This document shows positions 45,561-56,444 of a stretch of DNA of 58,712 nucleotides, piece by piece (position 1 is the first letter of the stretch; every line of letters begins with the position of its first letter). Position numbers and translations under genes: made by a program. Origin of the DNA: Lentibacter sp. (GTDB lineage: Bacteria > Pseudomonadota > Alphaproteobacteria > Rhodobacterales > Rhodobacteraceae); assembly GCA_016744435.1 (NCBI GenBank), contig JADGEJ010000024.1:1-58712 (forward strand), read 5' to 3'. Under the pieces are notes generated by a model, which was not told where the DNA came from, ran no database searches, and worked only from the letters and a program-made list of their open reading frames with translations.

Positions 45561-45589
45561 TTTATAAGCAATTGGGCGCTGAAGGCCAA
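45561..45589 (-). promoter_or_regulatory. Promoter of the bdhA-upstream RNA
   Basis: TTGGCC (45584-45589) and TATAAA (45561-45566) on the minus strand, spacing 17. The start would fall near 45554, just before the first hairpin. Confidence 0.55.
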
Positions 45590-45668
45590 GCTAAAAGTTT
45601 GTAAGCCAGTTTACCAAGCGTTAGGGTTTGCGTTAACAAAACAAGGTTCGAGCGGGATTGTTACCAAA

Positions 45669-47501
45669 ATGAGATCAGTTTTTTTCCATGCGCGCGCAGG
45701 GATTTGCGGCGCTTTCCTAAGCTTGACGTTGGCCACTGCACTGGCGATTCCCGTGCAGGCAGAGCCGCGCCATGGCATAGCTATGTATGGCGATCCTGCC
45801 CTACCACAGGATTTTGTGTCGCTCCCCTACGCGAACCCAAATGCGCCCAAAGGCGGCGCCTTCGTGACGGGCAACACAGGTGGCTTTGACAGTCTCAATC
45901 CATTTGTGCGCAAAGGCACTGCTCCTTGGCAGCTCAGATTTCTAGCATACGAGTCCTTAATGGGACGTAACTGGGACGAGCCATTCGCGCTTTATGGCCT
46001 GCTCGCCGAATCGGTTGAGGTGGGAAAACAGCGCGAATGGGTGGAATTCACCCTCCGCGAAGAGGCCCGATTCTCTGATGGCAGCCCCGTCACCGTGGAA
46101 GACGTGATCTGGTCTTACGAGACACTCGGCACCAAGGGCCAAGCGCGCTACCGCGGGCTTTACACCCAGATCGAGAAAATCGAACAGACTGCGCCGCGAA
46201 AAGTCCGGATGACATTCAACGTGGCCAACCGAGAGTTGGCGCTTGTCGCGGGCCTGCGCCCGATCCTTCAGAAGGCCCAGTGGGAGGGAAAGGACTTCAC
46301 CCGCTCGGGCTTTGACGTGACCCCGATCGGCACCGCGCCCTACGTGATCGACAGCTATGAGCCGAACCGTTTTTTGAGCCTCAAGCGCAACGAAAACTAC
46401 TGGGGCAAAGACTTGCCGCTTATGCAGGGCGTGGCCAACTTTGACGAGATCCGCATCGAGTTTTTCGGCGATGAAGCGGTGCTGCTGGAGGCCTTCAAAG
46501 CCGGCGTTCTCAACGTGAAGCGCGAGTATAACGCCAACAAGTGGAAGACAGCCTATGACTTCCCCGCCAAGCAACGTGGTGAGGTGGTGTTGTCTGAGTT
46601 CAAAGACGCCAAACCAAGCGGCATCACCGGCTTTGTTATGAACACGCGCAAGCCGATGTTTGCCGACTGGCGGGTGCGTGAAGCACTCACGCTGGCGTTC
46701 AATTTCGAGTATATGAACGAGGTGGTGACAGGCGGCGCACAAAGCCGGATAACCTCTTATTTTTCAGGCACTTCACTGGGGATGGGACATGGCGCAGCCA
46801 CAGGAGGCGTGGCCGAACTTCTGGCCCCCTTCAAAGACAGTCTGATCCCCGGTGTGATGGAGGGCTATGCACTGCCCGCCTCGGATGGCACCAAGCGCAA
46901 CCGCAAGAACCTGCGGCGCGCTATCAAACTGCTGGATGATGCGGGCTGGAACGCGGCTGATGGCACCCTCAGAAACGCCGATGGCGAGGCCTTTACCTTC
47001 ACCATCCTGCTGCCGCTTGGCGCGGGTGAAATGAAGGCCTTCGCCAGCATCTATGTGCAGTCGCTCGCGCGGCTTGGCATCGAGGCGATCGTCGAGACAG
47101 CTGACAATGCGCAGTTCGTTGCGCGCCAAGGCAGTTTTGACTTTGACATGAGCACAATCCGCAGGGGCTTTAGCCTTAGTCCGGGCAATGAGCAGGCCAA
47201 ATATTGGGGCCGCGCAGGCGTCGATACGCTTGGCTCTCACAACCTCCCCGGCGTGAATGTGCCAGCAGTCGAGGCGCTCGTTGAGGCCATGGTAAACGCC
47301 AAAGACACAGAGGGCCTGACGGCCGCTGTGCGCGCGCTTGATCGCATCCTGACGGCGGGGCGTTATGTGATCCCGACCTATGCTTTTGGCAAAACGCGGA
47401 TCGCCCATTCTCGCGAGTTAAAGCACCCGGAAAACGTGCCGGTGAATGGCGCGGGATACTGGTATGCGCCGCCTGTCTGGTGGTTTGAAAGCGCTGAGTG
47501 A
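45669..47501 (+). CDS. Extracellular solute-binding protein, family 5 (YejA-like)
   Basis: A 610-residue periplasmic binding protein for peptides or related compounds. The signal peptide ends about residue 31 (AIPVQA). HGIAMYGDPALPQDFVSLPYANPNAPKGG is the characteristic YejA-type start, then FDSLNPFVRKG. SDGSPVTVEDVIWSYE is the general family 5 motif. In E. coli YejA works with YejBEF; no permease or ATPase gene is adjacent here, so the partner genes must lie elsewhere. Confidence 0.92.
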   Translation: MRSVFFHARAGICGAFLSLTLATALAIPVQAEPRHGIAMYGDPALPQDFVSLPYANPNAPKGGAFVTGNTGGFDSLNPFVRKGTAPWQLRFLAYESLMGRNWDEPFALYGLLAESVEVGKQREWVEFTLREEARFSDGSPVTVEDVIWSYETLGTKGQARYRGLYTQIEKIEQTAPRKVRMTFNVANRELALVAGLRPILQKAQWEGKDFTRSGFDVTPIGTAPYVIDSYEPNRFLSLKRNENYWGKDLPLMQGVANFDEIRIEFFGDEAVLLEAFKAGVLNVKREYNANKWKTAYDFPAKQRGEVVLSEFKDAKPSGITGFVMNTRKPMFADWRVREALTLAFNFEYMNEVVTGGAQSRITSYFSGTSLGMGHGAATGGVAELLAPFKDSLIPGVMEGYALPASDGTKRNRKNLRRAIKLLDDAGWNAADGTLRNADGEAFTFTILLPLGAGEMKAFASIYVQSLARLGIEAIVETADNAQFVARQGSFDFDMSTIRRGFSLSPGNEQAKYWGRAGVDTLGSHNLPGVNVPAVEALVEAMVNAKDTEGLTAAVRALDRILTAGRYVIPTYAFGKTRIAHSRELKHPENVPVNGAGYWYAPPVWWFESAE

Positions 47502-47771
47502 GGGCACATAAGCCTTAAGAAACAGCGAAGCCAGCGCGGCCTGTGCTTTACAGCGCAGATCAACATCAAAACAGCCGTGCCTACACTATGCAGCAACCTA
47601 TGCAGCTACGTGTGCATAACGTGTACATACGTTTTTGCGCTAAAAGTTAACGCGAGTTAAGTTAGTGCAGCGTTCGTAGCCCATGCTGCTGTTACAAAAC
47701 TTTCATTTTACCTGCTGTCGCGGCTGGGGTATCTGCATCAGAACATTCGGCAACTGACCAAGAGGCCCCCC

Positions 47772-48251
47772 ATGCTCAATATTCTGGTGCTCTGTACCGG
47801 CAATTCGGCGCGCTCGATTCTGCTGGAAGCGATCTTGAACGCGCAGTCTGCTGGCGCGGTGCGGGCTTATTCTGCGGGCAGCCAGCCGAGCGGCAATGTG
47901 CACCCTCAGTCTGTCACACTGCTGACGCGCGAAGGCTATGATGTCACCGATGCGCGCTCAAAAAGCTGGGATGAGTTTGCAGAGGCCGATGCGCCTGTCA
48001 TGGACGCTGTCATCACGGTCTGTGGCTCGGCGGCTGGCGAGGCTTGCCCGATGTGGCCCGGCTCTCCGGCGACAGCCCATTGGGGCGTGGACGACCCGGC
48101 AGCCGCGGCAAAGGAAGATTGGGACAGCGCCTTTAACACAGCTTATGCTATCCTCAAGCGCCGCGCCGAGGCCTTCTTGGTGCAGCCCGTAGAAACGATG
48201 GGCAGCGCGGCTTTGAAAGCGGCTTTGAGCGCAGCAGGAGAAATGGAATGA
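47772..48251 (+). CDS. arsC: Arsenate reductase, low-molecular-weight phosphatase type
   Basis: A 159-residue enzyme that reduces arsenate to arsenite. The phosphatase loop is CTGNSARS with Cys8; Cys84 and Cys92 in VCGSAAGEACPMWPG are likely the redox pair. It overlaps the aquaporin gene by 4 nt, matching the arsC-aqpS pairing known from rhizobia. No ArsR regulator or ArsB/Acr3 pump is seen within the window. Confidence 0.9.
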   Translation: MLNILVLCTGNSARSILLEAILNAQSAGAVRAYSAGSQPSGNVHPQSVTLLTREGYDVTDARSKSWDEFAEADAPVMDAVITVCGSAAGEACPMWPGSPATAHWGVDDPAAAAKEDWDSAFNTAYAILKRRAEAFLVQPVETMGSAALKAALSAAGEME

Positions 48252-48904
48252 TGCAGAAACTGCTCGCCGAGCTGATCGGAACCGCCTTCTTGCTGATCGG
48301 GGTGATCGGCTCTGGCATCATGGGCGAAACGCTGGCAGACGGGAACACAGCCATCGCGCTTTTGGCCAATGCCATCGCGACGGGTTGTATCCTTTACGGC
48401 ATTATCACAACGCTTGGTCCGGTGTCTGGCGCGCATTTCAACCCTGCGGTAACGCTGTTTTTCAGCATCCGTGGCGAGCATGCTTGGCGCGACTTTACCC
48501 CCTATGTTGTGGCGCAGGTTGTCGGCGCGGTGCTGGGCGTTTGGGCGGCGCATATCATGTTTGATCTGCCCGTTCTGCAAGCCAGCCAGACGATGCACCG
48601 CACGGGCGGCGCGCAGTGGTTTAGCGAAGTGATCGCCACTTTCGGGCTGTTGTTTGTCATCGTCGGCGGCGTAAAGCACAAGCCCGACACTGTGCCGCCG
48701 CTTGTCGGCCTCTACATCACCGGGGCTTACTGGTTCACCTCGTCAACCAGCTTTGCCAACCCGGCGGTGACGTTTGCGCGCGGCTTCTCGGACACGTTTG
48801 CGGGTATTTACCCGGGGCACATCATGATGTTTGGCTTGATGCAGCTTGTCGGTGTCGGTGTGGCGCTGCTCATACTGCCGCGCCTGTTTACGCCAGAGAC
48901 GTAA
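48248..48904 (+). CDS. Aquaporin-family channel (AqpS-like)
   Basis: A 218-residue channel with six membrane segments and two NPA motifs: HFNPAV (65-67) and FANPAVTFAR (171-173). Together with arsC it probably releases arsenite by diffusion after reduction, as shown for Sinorhizobium AqpS. Other small solutes are possible. Its 3' end overlaps the end of the convergent XRE gene by 17 nt. Confidence 0.9.
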   Translation: MMQKLLAELIGTAFLLIGVIGSGIMGETLADGNTAIALLANAIATGCILYGIITTLGPVSGAHFNPAVTLFFSIRGEHAWRDFTPYVVAQVVGAVLGVWAAHIMFDLPVLQASQTMHRTGGAQWFSEVIATFGLLFVIVGGVKHKPDTVPPLVGLYITGAYWFTSSTSFANPAVTFARGFSDTFAGIYPGHIMMFGLMQLVGVGVALLILPRLFTPET

Positions 48905-49514
48905 CCCAAAGGACTGTCGCATCATCTGAGCTCACCGAGACAAGGTTGTGGCCCATCGAGGCGTCGTAATAGGCGCTGTCGCCGCGCTTGAGCTCGGCGG
49001 GTTCGTAGAACTCGGTGTAGAGCCGCACAACGCCCGTGAGCACATAGAGAAACTCCTCGCCGTCGTGGCGCACCCAGCCGTCAAACTCGCTCATATCGCG
49101 GGCTCTGATGCGGGCGCGGTAAGGCAACATTGTCTTTTTGGTGAGGCTTTCGGCCAGCAGATCGTGCTCATAGGTTGTCGTCAGATGCTGCGCGCCTTCG
49201 CCCTCACGGGTGACGTTCATGCGGCCTGTGACCTGGTCTTTTTGCGGCGGCGTGAACAGCTGCGGCACCGAGATTTGCAGGCCAGTAGCGAGTTTCTTGA
49301 GCGCCTCATAGGTGGGCGACATCTGGCCATTTTCGATCTTGGAAAGTGTTGAGCGGGCAAGGCCTGCCTGCTTGCTGGCCTGCTCAAGCGTGAGCCCCAG
49401 TGATTTTCGCAGCTCGCGCACCCTTGGGCCAAGGTCCAAGTCGGCTGCGGTGTGGCTCTCGCCGTTTTCGCGCGCGATGCGGATCAGTGCTTTCGGATCG
49501 TGCTTGTCTGTCAT
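48888..49514 (-). CDS. XRE-family regulator with C-terminal cupin
   Basis: A 208-residue regulator. Residues about 28-85 are a Cro/CI helix-turn-helix (VRELRKSLGLTLEQASKQAGLARSTLSKIENGQMSPTYEAL). The C-terminal 100 residues are a cupin (HDGEEFLYVLTGVVRLY, LKRGDSAYYDASMGH) that binds a small ligand. It is divergent from the acyl-CoA ligase and is the obvious candidate regulator for it, since two dyads lie between them. Confidence 0.92.
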   Translation of the reverse strand: MTDKHDPKALIRIARENGESHTAADLDLGPRVRELRKSLGLTLEQASKQAGLARSTLSKIENGQMSPTYEALKKLATGLQISVPQLFTPPQKDQVTGRMNVTREGEGAQHLTTTYEHDLLAESLTKKTMLPYRARIRARDMSEFDGWVRHDGEEFLYVLTGVVRLYTEFYEPAELKRGDSAYYDASMGHNLVSVSSDDATVLWVTSLA

Positions 49515-49516
49515 AT

Positions 49517-49582
49517 GCGCCTTTTAAGGCGCTCGGCTTACACTTGCAACTGACGGTGGCTCGGCATAGCAAAGCGCTATGC
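49517..49582. promoter_or_regulatory. Two dyads between XRE-cupin and acyl-CoA ligase genes
   Basis: GCGCCTT-TT-AAGGCGC (49517-49532) lies right before the XRE start, and GCATAGC-AAAGC-GCTATGC (49564-49582) overlaps the ligase start codon. Both have perfect 7-bp arms. The divergent promoters must also fit in this 64-nt gap, so binding at either dyad would affect both genes. Confidence 0.55.
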
Positions 49583-51099
49583 TTTCTATCTCAGACAATG
49601 GGCCACAAGCGCCCTGCCCCTCGCCGTTCAACCTTGCAGCACATGTTCTGGCTAAGGCCGCAGCCAACCCGGACAAAACAGCGCTTGAGGTGATGTCGCT
49701 ATCGGGGCTTGAAAGCTGGTCTTACGGGCGGCTTGAGGCCACGGTGCGCGCCATTGGCACGGGGTTTCTGAACGCTGGCTTGAAGGCTGGCGACATTGTG
49801 CTGCTTCGGTTGGGCAACACTGTTGAGTTTCCGCTGGCCTACCTTGGTGCTATCGCCGTGGGGCTTGTGCCTGTGCCAACCTCGTCGCAGCTTACGCTCT
49901 TTGAAGTTGAAAAGATCATAACGCAGCTCTCGCCAGCCGCCGTTGTTGCGGGCAAAGGCGTGGCATGCCCAGAAGACGGCGCGTTCCTACGGCTTACTGA
50001 GGCAGACCTGTTGGCAATGCACAGCCTGCCGCCCTGTCTGCCGCCCTGTGACTACGACATGGGCGCGCCTGAGCGGCTTGCTTACATCGTCTACACCTCT
50101 GGCACCTCCGGCTCGCCACGCGCTGTGATGCACGCACATCGTGCGATCTGGGCACGCCAGATGATGGTGGATGGCTGGTATGGGCTAAGCGCATCAGACA
50201 GGCTGTGCCACGCGGGTGCGTTCAACTGGACATATACGCTTGGCACGGGTCTGATGGACCCATGGACCATTGGAGCAACTGCACTTATCCCGGCCGACGG
50301 CGTGCCGCCCGAGCAGCTGCCCGAGCTGATGAAACGCTACAAGCCAAGTATTTTCGCAGCCGCCCCAGGGGTTTACCGCAAGATGTTAAAGTCAGGTGAG
50401 GCTTTTTCTTTGCCAGACCTGCGGCATGGGCTGTCAGCGGGCGAGAAACTCAGCGAGACAATCCGAGAGGATTGGAGAGCCGCCACAGGCTGTGAGGTTT
50501 ACGAGGCCTACGGCATGTCGGAGTGCTCAACATTCCTTTCGGCCAGCCCGACACATCCGGCGGAAGCAAGCTGCCTTGGCCTGCCGCAAGAGGGCCGTAC
50601 TGTCGCCCTTTTGGGCGAGAACGGGCCTGTCGAGCTTGGAGAACAAGGCCAGATCGCAGTCCACAAAAGCGACGCTGGGTTGATGCTTGGCTACTATGGC
50701 GCCGAGGCTGAGACACAGGCGCGTTTTGACGGCGATTGGTTTCTCACAGGTGATCTCGGTGTGATGCGCGATAGCGGCCAGATCGAATATGCCGGCCGTG
50801 CAGACGACATTATGAACGCAGGTGGTTACAGAGTTTCACCGCTTGAAGTTGAGCATGCTTTACAAGGCTTCACGGGCCTAACGGGGCTGGCTGTAACCGA
50901 GGTTGAGGTCAAGCAGGATGTGCGTGTGATTGCTTGTTTTTACACCTCTGAGAGCCCGCTTGATGAGCCGGCGCTTGAGGCCTTCGCAGAGCGCCGCCTC
51001 GCCGCTTATAAGCGCCCCAAAATCTACCGCCGCATAGACGAGTTGCCCCTAGGGCCAAACGGCAAGATCAGACGGGCTCTCTTGCGAGGTGCAGCCTGA
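49579..51099 (+). CDS. AMP-binding acyl-CoA (benzoate-CoA-like) ligase
   Basis: A 506-residue enzyme that activates a carboxylic acid as an adenylate and then transfers it to CoA. YTSGTSGSPRAVMHAHRA begins at Tyr172; note Arg in place of the usual Lys in the P-loop. YEAYGMSECSTF, FLTGDLGVM, YAGRADDIMNAGGYRVSP and the C-terminal GPNGKIRR (Lys496, catalytic for adenylation) are in place. The substrate is unknown; the family includes aromatic-acid ligases. The ATG at 49579 lacks a ribosome-binding site. Confidence 0.9.
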   Translation: MLSISDNGPQAPCPSPFNLAAHVLAKAAANPDKTALEVMSLSGLESWSYGRLEATVRAIGTGFLNAGLKAGDIVLLRLGNTVEFPLAYLGAIAVGLVPVPTSSQLTLFEVEKIITQLSPAAVVAGKGVACPEDGAFLRLTEADLLAMHSLPPCLPPCDYDMGAPERLAYIVYTSGTSGSPRAVMHAHRAIWARQMMVDGWYGLSASDRLCHAGAFNWTYTLGTGLMDPWTIGATALIPADGVPPEQLPELMKRYKPSIFAAAPGVYRKMLKSGEAFSLPDLRHGLSAGEKLSETIREDWRAATGCEVYEAYGMSECSTFLSASPTHPAEASCLGLPQEGRTVALLGENGPVELGEQGQIAVHKSDAGLMLGYYGAEAETQARFDGDWFLTGDLGVMRDSGQIEYAGRADDIMNAGGYRVSPLEVEHALQGFTGLTGLAVTEVEVKQDVRVIACFYTSESPLDEPALEAFAERRLAAYKRPKIYRRIDELPLGPNGKIRRALLRGAA

Positions 51100-51510
51100 A
51101 AACCCGCGGTCAGCGTTGCTGCCCTGCTCAAAAGGCGGCGCGAGAATGTTGGCAAAGGTTTCCGGCTCTTTCCAGACGGCGACAGCGATGATCATGCTGA
51201 TGGCACCAGCCGTCGCCAAAGTGCTCACAAGAAGTGTCTTTGCAGAGCGCAGCACCATGAGCAACAGTGTCCATGTACCAAGAAGCAAACCCGTAGCTGA
51301 GGCCATAAGAAATTGGGCGCTTCTGCCGATGCCGCGACCCAACCACTTAAGGTGGGAGAGCGTAAGGCGCAGTGTTATCGACGCCGAAACATACTCAAAA
51401 ATCGAAATGTCGTTACCCTTTGGAGCATCCTGTTTGGTTTGTTGGCTCTGTTTCGGCTTCAGATATCTGTGTCTCTTTGAGCGGAACTTGCCGTCTTGAT
51501 CTACTGCCAT
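51049..51510 (-). CDS. Small membrane protein, function unknown
   Basis: A 153-residue protein with a basic N-terminus (SKRHRYLKPKQSQQTKQ) and two or three membrane segments (SAQFLMASATGLLLGTWTLLL, LLVSTLATAGAISMIIAVAV). AAGGA lies 9 nt before the ATG. Its last 51 nt overlap the end of the acyl-CoA ligase on the other strand. A plus-strand frame over the same DNA was rejected in favour of this one because of the ribosome-binding site and the hydrophobic pattern. Confidence 0.55.
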   Translation of the reverse strand: MAVDQDGKFRSKRHRYLKPKQSQQTKQDAPKGNDISIFEYVSASITLRLTLSHLKWLGRGIGRSAQFLMASATGLLLGTWTLLLMVLRSAKTLLVSTLATAGAISMIIAVAVWKEPETFANILAPPFEQGSNADRGFSGCTSQESPSDLAVWP

Positions 51511-51803
51511 GGCGTTTTTCCTTCCCAAAAACGGCCTCAAATTAGAATCGCTTTATGTCAACATAGCGCATGTAACGCATTGTAATAAATAGATAATAGG
51601 GTTTGCGTTTTTGCAAAATGAACGCCATATGCCAATATTCAGCCGAGCCTCCAAAACTGGGAAATTATCCCAATATAACGGCCGCGAAACGCCCCTCTGC
51701 GATTGTTCGGAAAAATTTGAAGATCGCCAATTTGACGACAAGACTTCAACCGGACGCGACAATTCTCTGGTCCTTCCCTGCCTCTATCCTGTAGTGCTCA
51801 GGG

Positions 51804-52442
51804 ATGATAAAACTTGACATAATCTCCGATCCGATTTGCCCGTGGTGTTACATTGGCAAGGCGCACCTTGACCGCGCCCTTGCGCAGCGGCCCAACCACC
51901 CTTTCAACATCGAGTGGCACCCGTTTCAGCTAAACCCGACGATGCCCGCCGAAGGCATGGACAGGCGCGCTTATCTTGAGAGTAAGTTTGGCGGCAAAGA
52001 CGGCGCCTATGCGGCCTATCAACCGATCGTGGAGAACGCCAAAACCGCTGGTGTTGATATCGAGTTTGACAAGATCCTGCGCACGCCCAACACGCTCGAT
52101 GCACACCGCCTGATCCACTGGGCCGGCATTGAGGGCCGTCAAACGCCTGTCGTTTCGGCGCTGTTTAAGGCCTACTTTAAAGAGGGACGCGACATTGGCG
52201 ACCACGAGGTGCTGGCCGATATTGCTGATGGCCTCGGGATGGACGCAGCCTTGGTGCAGAAGCTGCTTGCCTCAGAGTCTGACCGCGACGACATCATCGC
52301 GCGTGACACCCACAGCCGCGAGATGGGGGTCACCTCTGTTCCGACGTTTATTGTTGCCAGCCAACACGCCGTGCCGGGCGCACAGCAGCCGGAACTCTGG
52401 CTCAAGGTGATCGACGAAATGCTGCAAAGCGTGCCTGAATGA
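51804..52442 (+). CDS. FrnE-like DsbA-family oxidoreductase
   Basis: A 212-residue thioredoxin-fold protein with the CPWC active site (Cys12-Cys15 in SDPICPWCYIG) and the conserved DAHRLIHWA and GVTSVPTFIV, the cis-Pro region. FrnE proteins act in cytosolic disulfide exchange or polyketide synthesis. No signal peptide is present. The stop overlaps the next start as ATGA, making a three-gene coupled operon with the channel and MFS genes. Confidence 0.9.
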   Translation: MIKLDIISDPICPWCYIGKAHLDRALAQRPNHPFNIEWHPFQLNPTMPAEGMDRRAYLESKFGGKDGAYAAYQPIVENAKTAGVDIEFDKILRTPNTLDAHRLIHWAGIEGRQTPVVSALFKAYFKEGRDIGDHEVLADIADGLGMDAALVQKLLASESDRDDIIARDTHSREMGVTSVPTFIVASQHAVPGAQQPELWLKVIDEMLQSVPE

Positions 52443-52741
52443 ATATTTCGACCAAGGCTCTGTTTTCGCTGCTCGTTGCTGTCATCACCACGGGCACTGT
52501 GTTCTTTCACTTCGTTGAGGGCTGGAGCTGGATTGACGCTTATTTCTTCACGGTGGTGACGCTTTCGACAGTCGGATACGGCGCGCTCGTGCCCGTGACT
52601 GTGATTGGCAAGATCGGCACGACGATCTTTATCTTCTTCGGGCTTGGCATCTTTGCATTGGCGATCCAACAGTTCGGGCATTTCGCTCTGCTGCGCCGCC
52701 GCCGCAAGGCGCTTGAGAAGCATCTGGAGAAAAATGAATGA
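52439..52741 (+). CDS. Small two-helix potassium-channel-like protein
   Basis: A 100-residue protein with two membrane helices flanking a pore loop whose filter reads TVGYG (residues 44-48), the potassium channel signature. It would form a tetramer. There is no regulatory domain; the basic C-terminus RRRRKALEKHLEK is cytosolic. Coupled by overlapping start/stop codons on both sides. Confidence 0.85.
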   Translation: MNISTKALFSLLVAVITTGTVFFHFVEGWSWIDAYFFTVVTLSTVGYGALVPVTVIGKIGTTIFIFFGLGIFALAIQQFGHFALLRRRRKALEKHLEKNE

Positions 52742-53949
52742 ATGCCGAGCTGAAGATCAAGAAAGGCGAGTTTATCGTGCTGATGGCGATGCTGTCGGCG
52801 ATGGTGGCGTTTTCGATTGATGCGATGTTGCCCGCCCTGCCCGATATTGGCCGCGAGCTAAGCCCCGAAAACCCGAACGCAGCCCAGCTTATCCTGACGT
52901 CGTTTGTTTTCGGAATGGGGCTGGGTACGTTCTTCACGGGCCCCCTGTCCGACAGTTTTGGCCGTCGCCCCGTGCTTTACGCAGGTTGCGCGCTCTATAT
53001 TGTTGGCGCTGTTCTGGCCTGGGCCGCCCAAACGCTTGAGTTGGTTTTGGCCGCGCGTGTTGTGCAGGGCATCGGCATTGCGGGGCCACGCATTGCCAGC
53101 ATCGCGATCACCCGCGATCTGTTTGAAGGCCGCCAGATGGCCAAAATCGTCTCGATCGTGATGATGGTTTTTGCGCTGGTGCCTGCTATCGCGCCGCTGC
53201 TCGGAAGTTTTATCATCGAGTTCACCGGCTGGCGTGGCATCTTCGCCGCCTTTGTTGTGTTCGCCCTGATGATCACAACGTGGTATGGCATGCGGCTTGG
53301 CGAGACATTGCCCGCCGAGGCACGTCGGCCTTTTAACGGCGCAAAGATCGTTGAGGCCATGCAGGAAATGCTCACCTATTCGGTGGTGCGCACAGTTATG
53401 GTTGTTCAGACGTTGATGTATGGCGTGCTGTTCGCCGCCCTGTCGTCAATACAGCCCGTCTACGATGTAACATTTGGACGGGCTGAGAGCTTTCCCTACT
53501 GGTTTGGTCTTGTCGCGATCTTGTCTGCCAGTGCGAGCTTCCTCAATGCGGCTTTGGTGGTGCGTATTGGTATGCAGCGTATGACAACGATGGCGCTGAT
53601 TTCGCAGGTCATCCTGTCGTCTTGCATGATCCTCCTCACATTCACGGAGATTTCCGACACCGTTTATTTTGCGTGCTTCGTTGTTTGGCAGTTTTCTCTG
53701 TTCTCACTGGCTGGCCTGACGCTGGGCAACCTGAACGCCATGGCGCTAGAGCCTCTCGGCCATATAGCAGGCCTCGCGGCGTCTCTTTTGGGCGGCATAT
53801 CAACTGTCTTTGCGATGCTCTTCGCGGTGCCCATTGGCCTCGCGTTTGACGGCACACCGCGGCCTGCGGCTATCGGCGTGTTCTGCCTGACAGTGGTCGC
53901 GCTTGGCTTTATGCTCAAGCTCGACAGAGAGCCGCGCGTCCGCCGCTAA
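52738..53949 (+). CDS. MFS transporter, Bcr/CflA drug-resistance type
   Basis: A 403-residue transporter with about twelve membrane segments. FSIDAMLPALPDIGREL at the start and GPLSDSFGRRPVLYAG with the MFS motif A are typical of Bcr/CflA efflux proteins, which export drugs or peptides with proton antiport. The ATG overlaps the channel gene stop. A weak hairpin follows the gene. Confidence 0.9.
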   Translation: MNAELKIKKGEFIVLMAMLSAMVAFSIDAMLPALPDIGRELSPENPNAAQLILTSFVFGMGLGTFFTGPLSDSFGRRPVLYAGCALYIVGAVLAWAAQTLELVLAARVVQGIGIAGPRIASIAITRDLFEGRQMAKIVSIVMMVFALVPAIAPLLGSFIIEFTGWRGIFAAFVVFALMITTWYGMRLGETLPAEARRPFNGAKIVEAMQEMLTYSVVRTVMVVQTLMYGVLFAALSSIQPVYDVTFGRAESFPYWFGLVAILSASASFLNAALVVRIGMQRMTTMALISQVILSSCMILLTFTEISDTVYFACFVVWQFSLFSLAGLTLGNLNAMALEPLGHIAGLAASLLGGISTVFAMLFAVPIGLAFDGTPRPAAIGVFCLTVVALGFMLKLDREPRVRR

Positions 53950-53956
53950 CAATATT

Positions 53957-53980
53957 CGGTATACTTTCGCATACCGTCTT
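53957..53980 (+). terminator. Weak terminator after the MFS gene
   Basis: CGGTAT (53957-53962) pairs with ATACCG (53971-53976) around an 8-nt loop, followed by TCTTT. The stem is short and the T-run poor, so termination may be partial or Rho-dependent. Confidence 0.4.
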
Positions 53981-54077
53981 TCAATTTGCAGATAAGTAAG
54001 CTAAGACAGCCCCAATTCAACACAACCGTAAGACTCAGGCTGTAGGCCCAGATAAACTGCTCAAGAAGGATTTCCTC

Positions 54078-56282
<2,205 letters not shown>

Positions 56283-56301
56283 GGCATACAGACCTACAAA
56301 C

Positions 56302-56334
56302 AAAACGGGCGTGCCACAGCGGTGCGCCCGTTTT
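56302..56334 (+). terminator. Intrinsic terminator of icd
   Basis: AAAACGGGCG (56302-56311) pairs with CGCCCGTTTT (56325-56334), followed by CGTTTT. The inner part can extend the stem with TGCC/GGTG. Confidence 0.9.
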
Positions 56335-56444
56335 CGTTTTGCCCTCTCCGTTTCAAAAGCGGAAACAGTAAAATTCTCTCTAAAAGTTTGCTTGCCCTCA
56401 GGTAAACTTCTAGATTCGCATGATAAATTGCTTGGGGGCATAAT

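Noticed and set aside
47646-47660. TTAA-N6-TTAA considered as a CtrA site
   Set aside because: The accepted CtrA pattern has seven bases between the TTAA blocks. The six-base spacing and the lack of other copies make it unconvincing.
51089-51499. A 136-codon plus-strand frame over the small membrane protein
   Set aside because: It starts without a ribosome-binding site. The minus-strand frame has AAGGA 9 nt upstream and coherent membrane segments.
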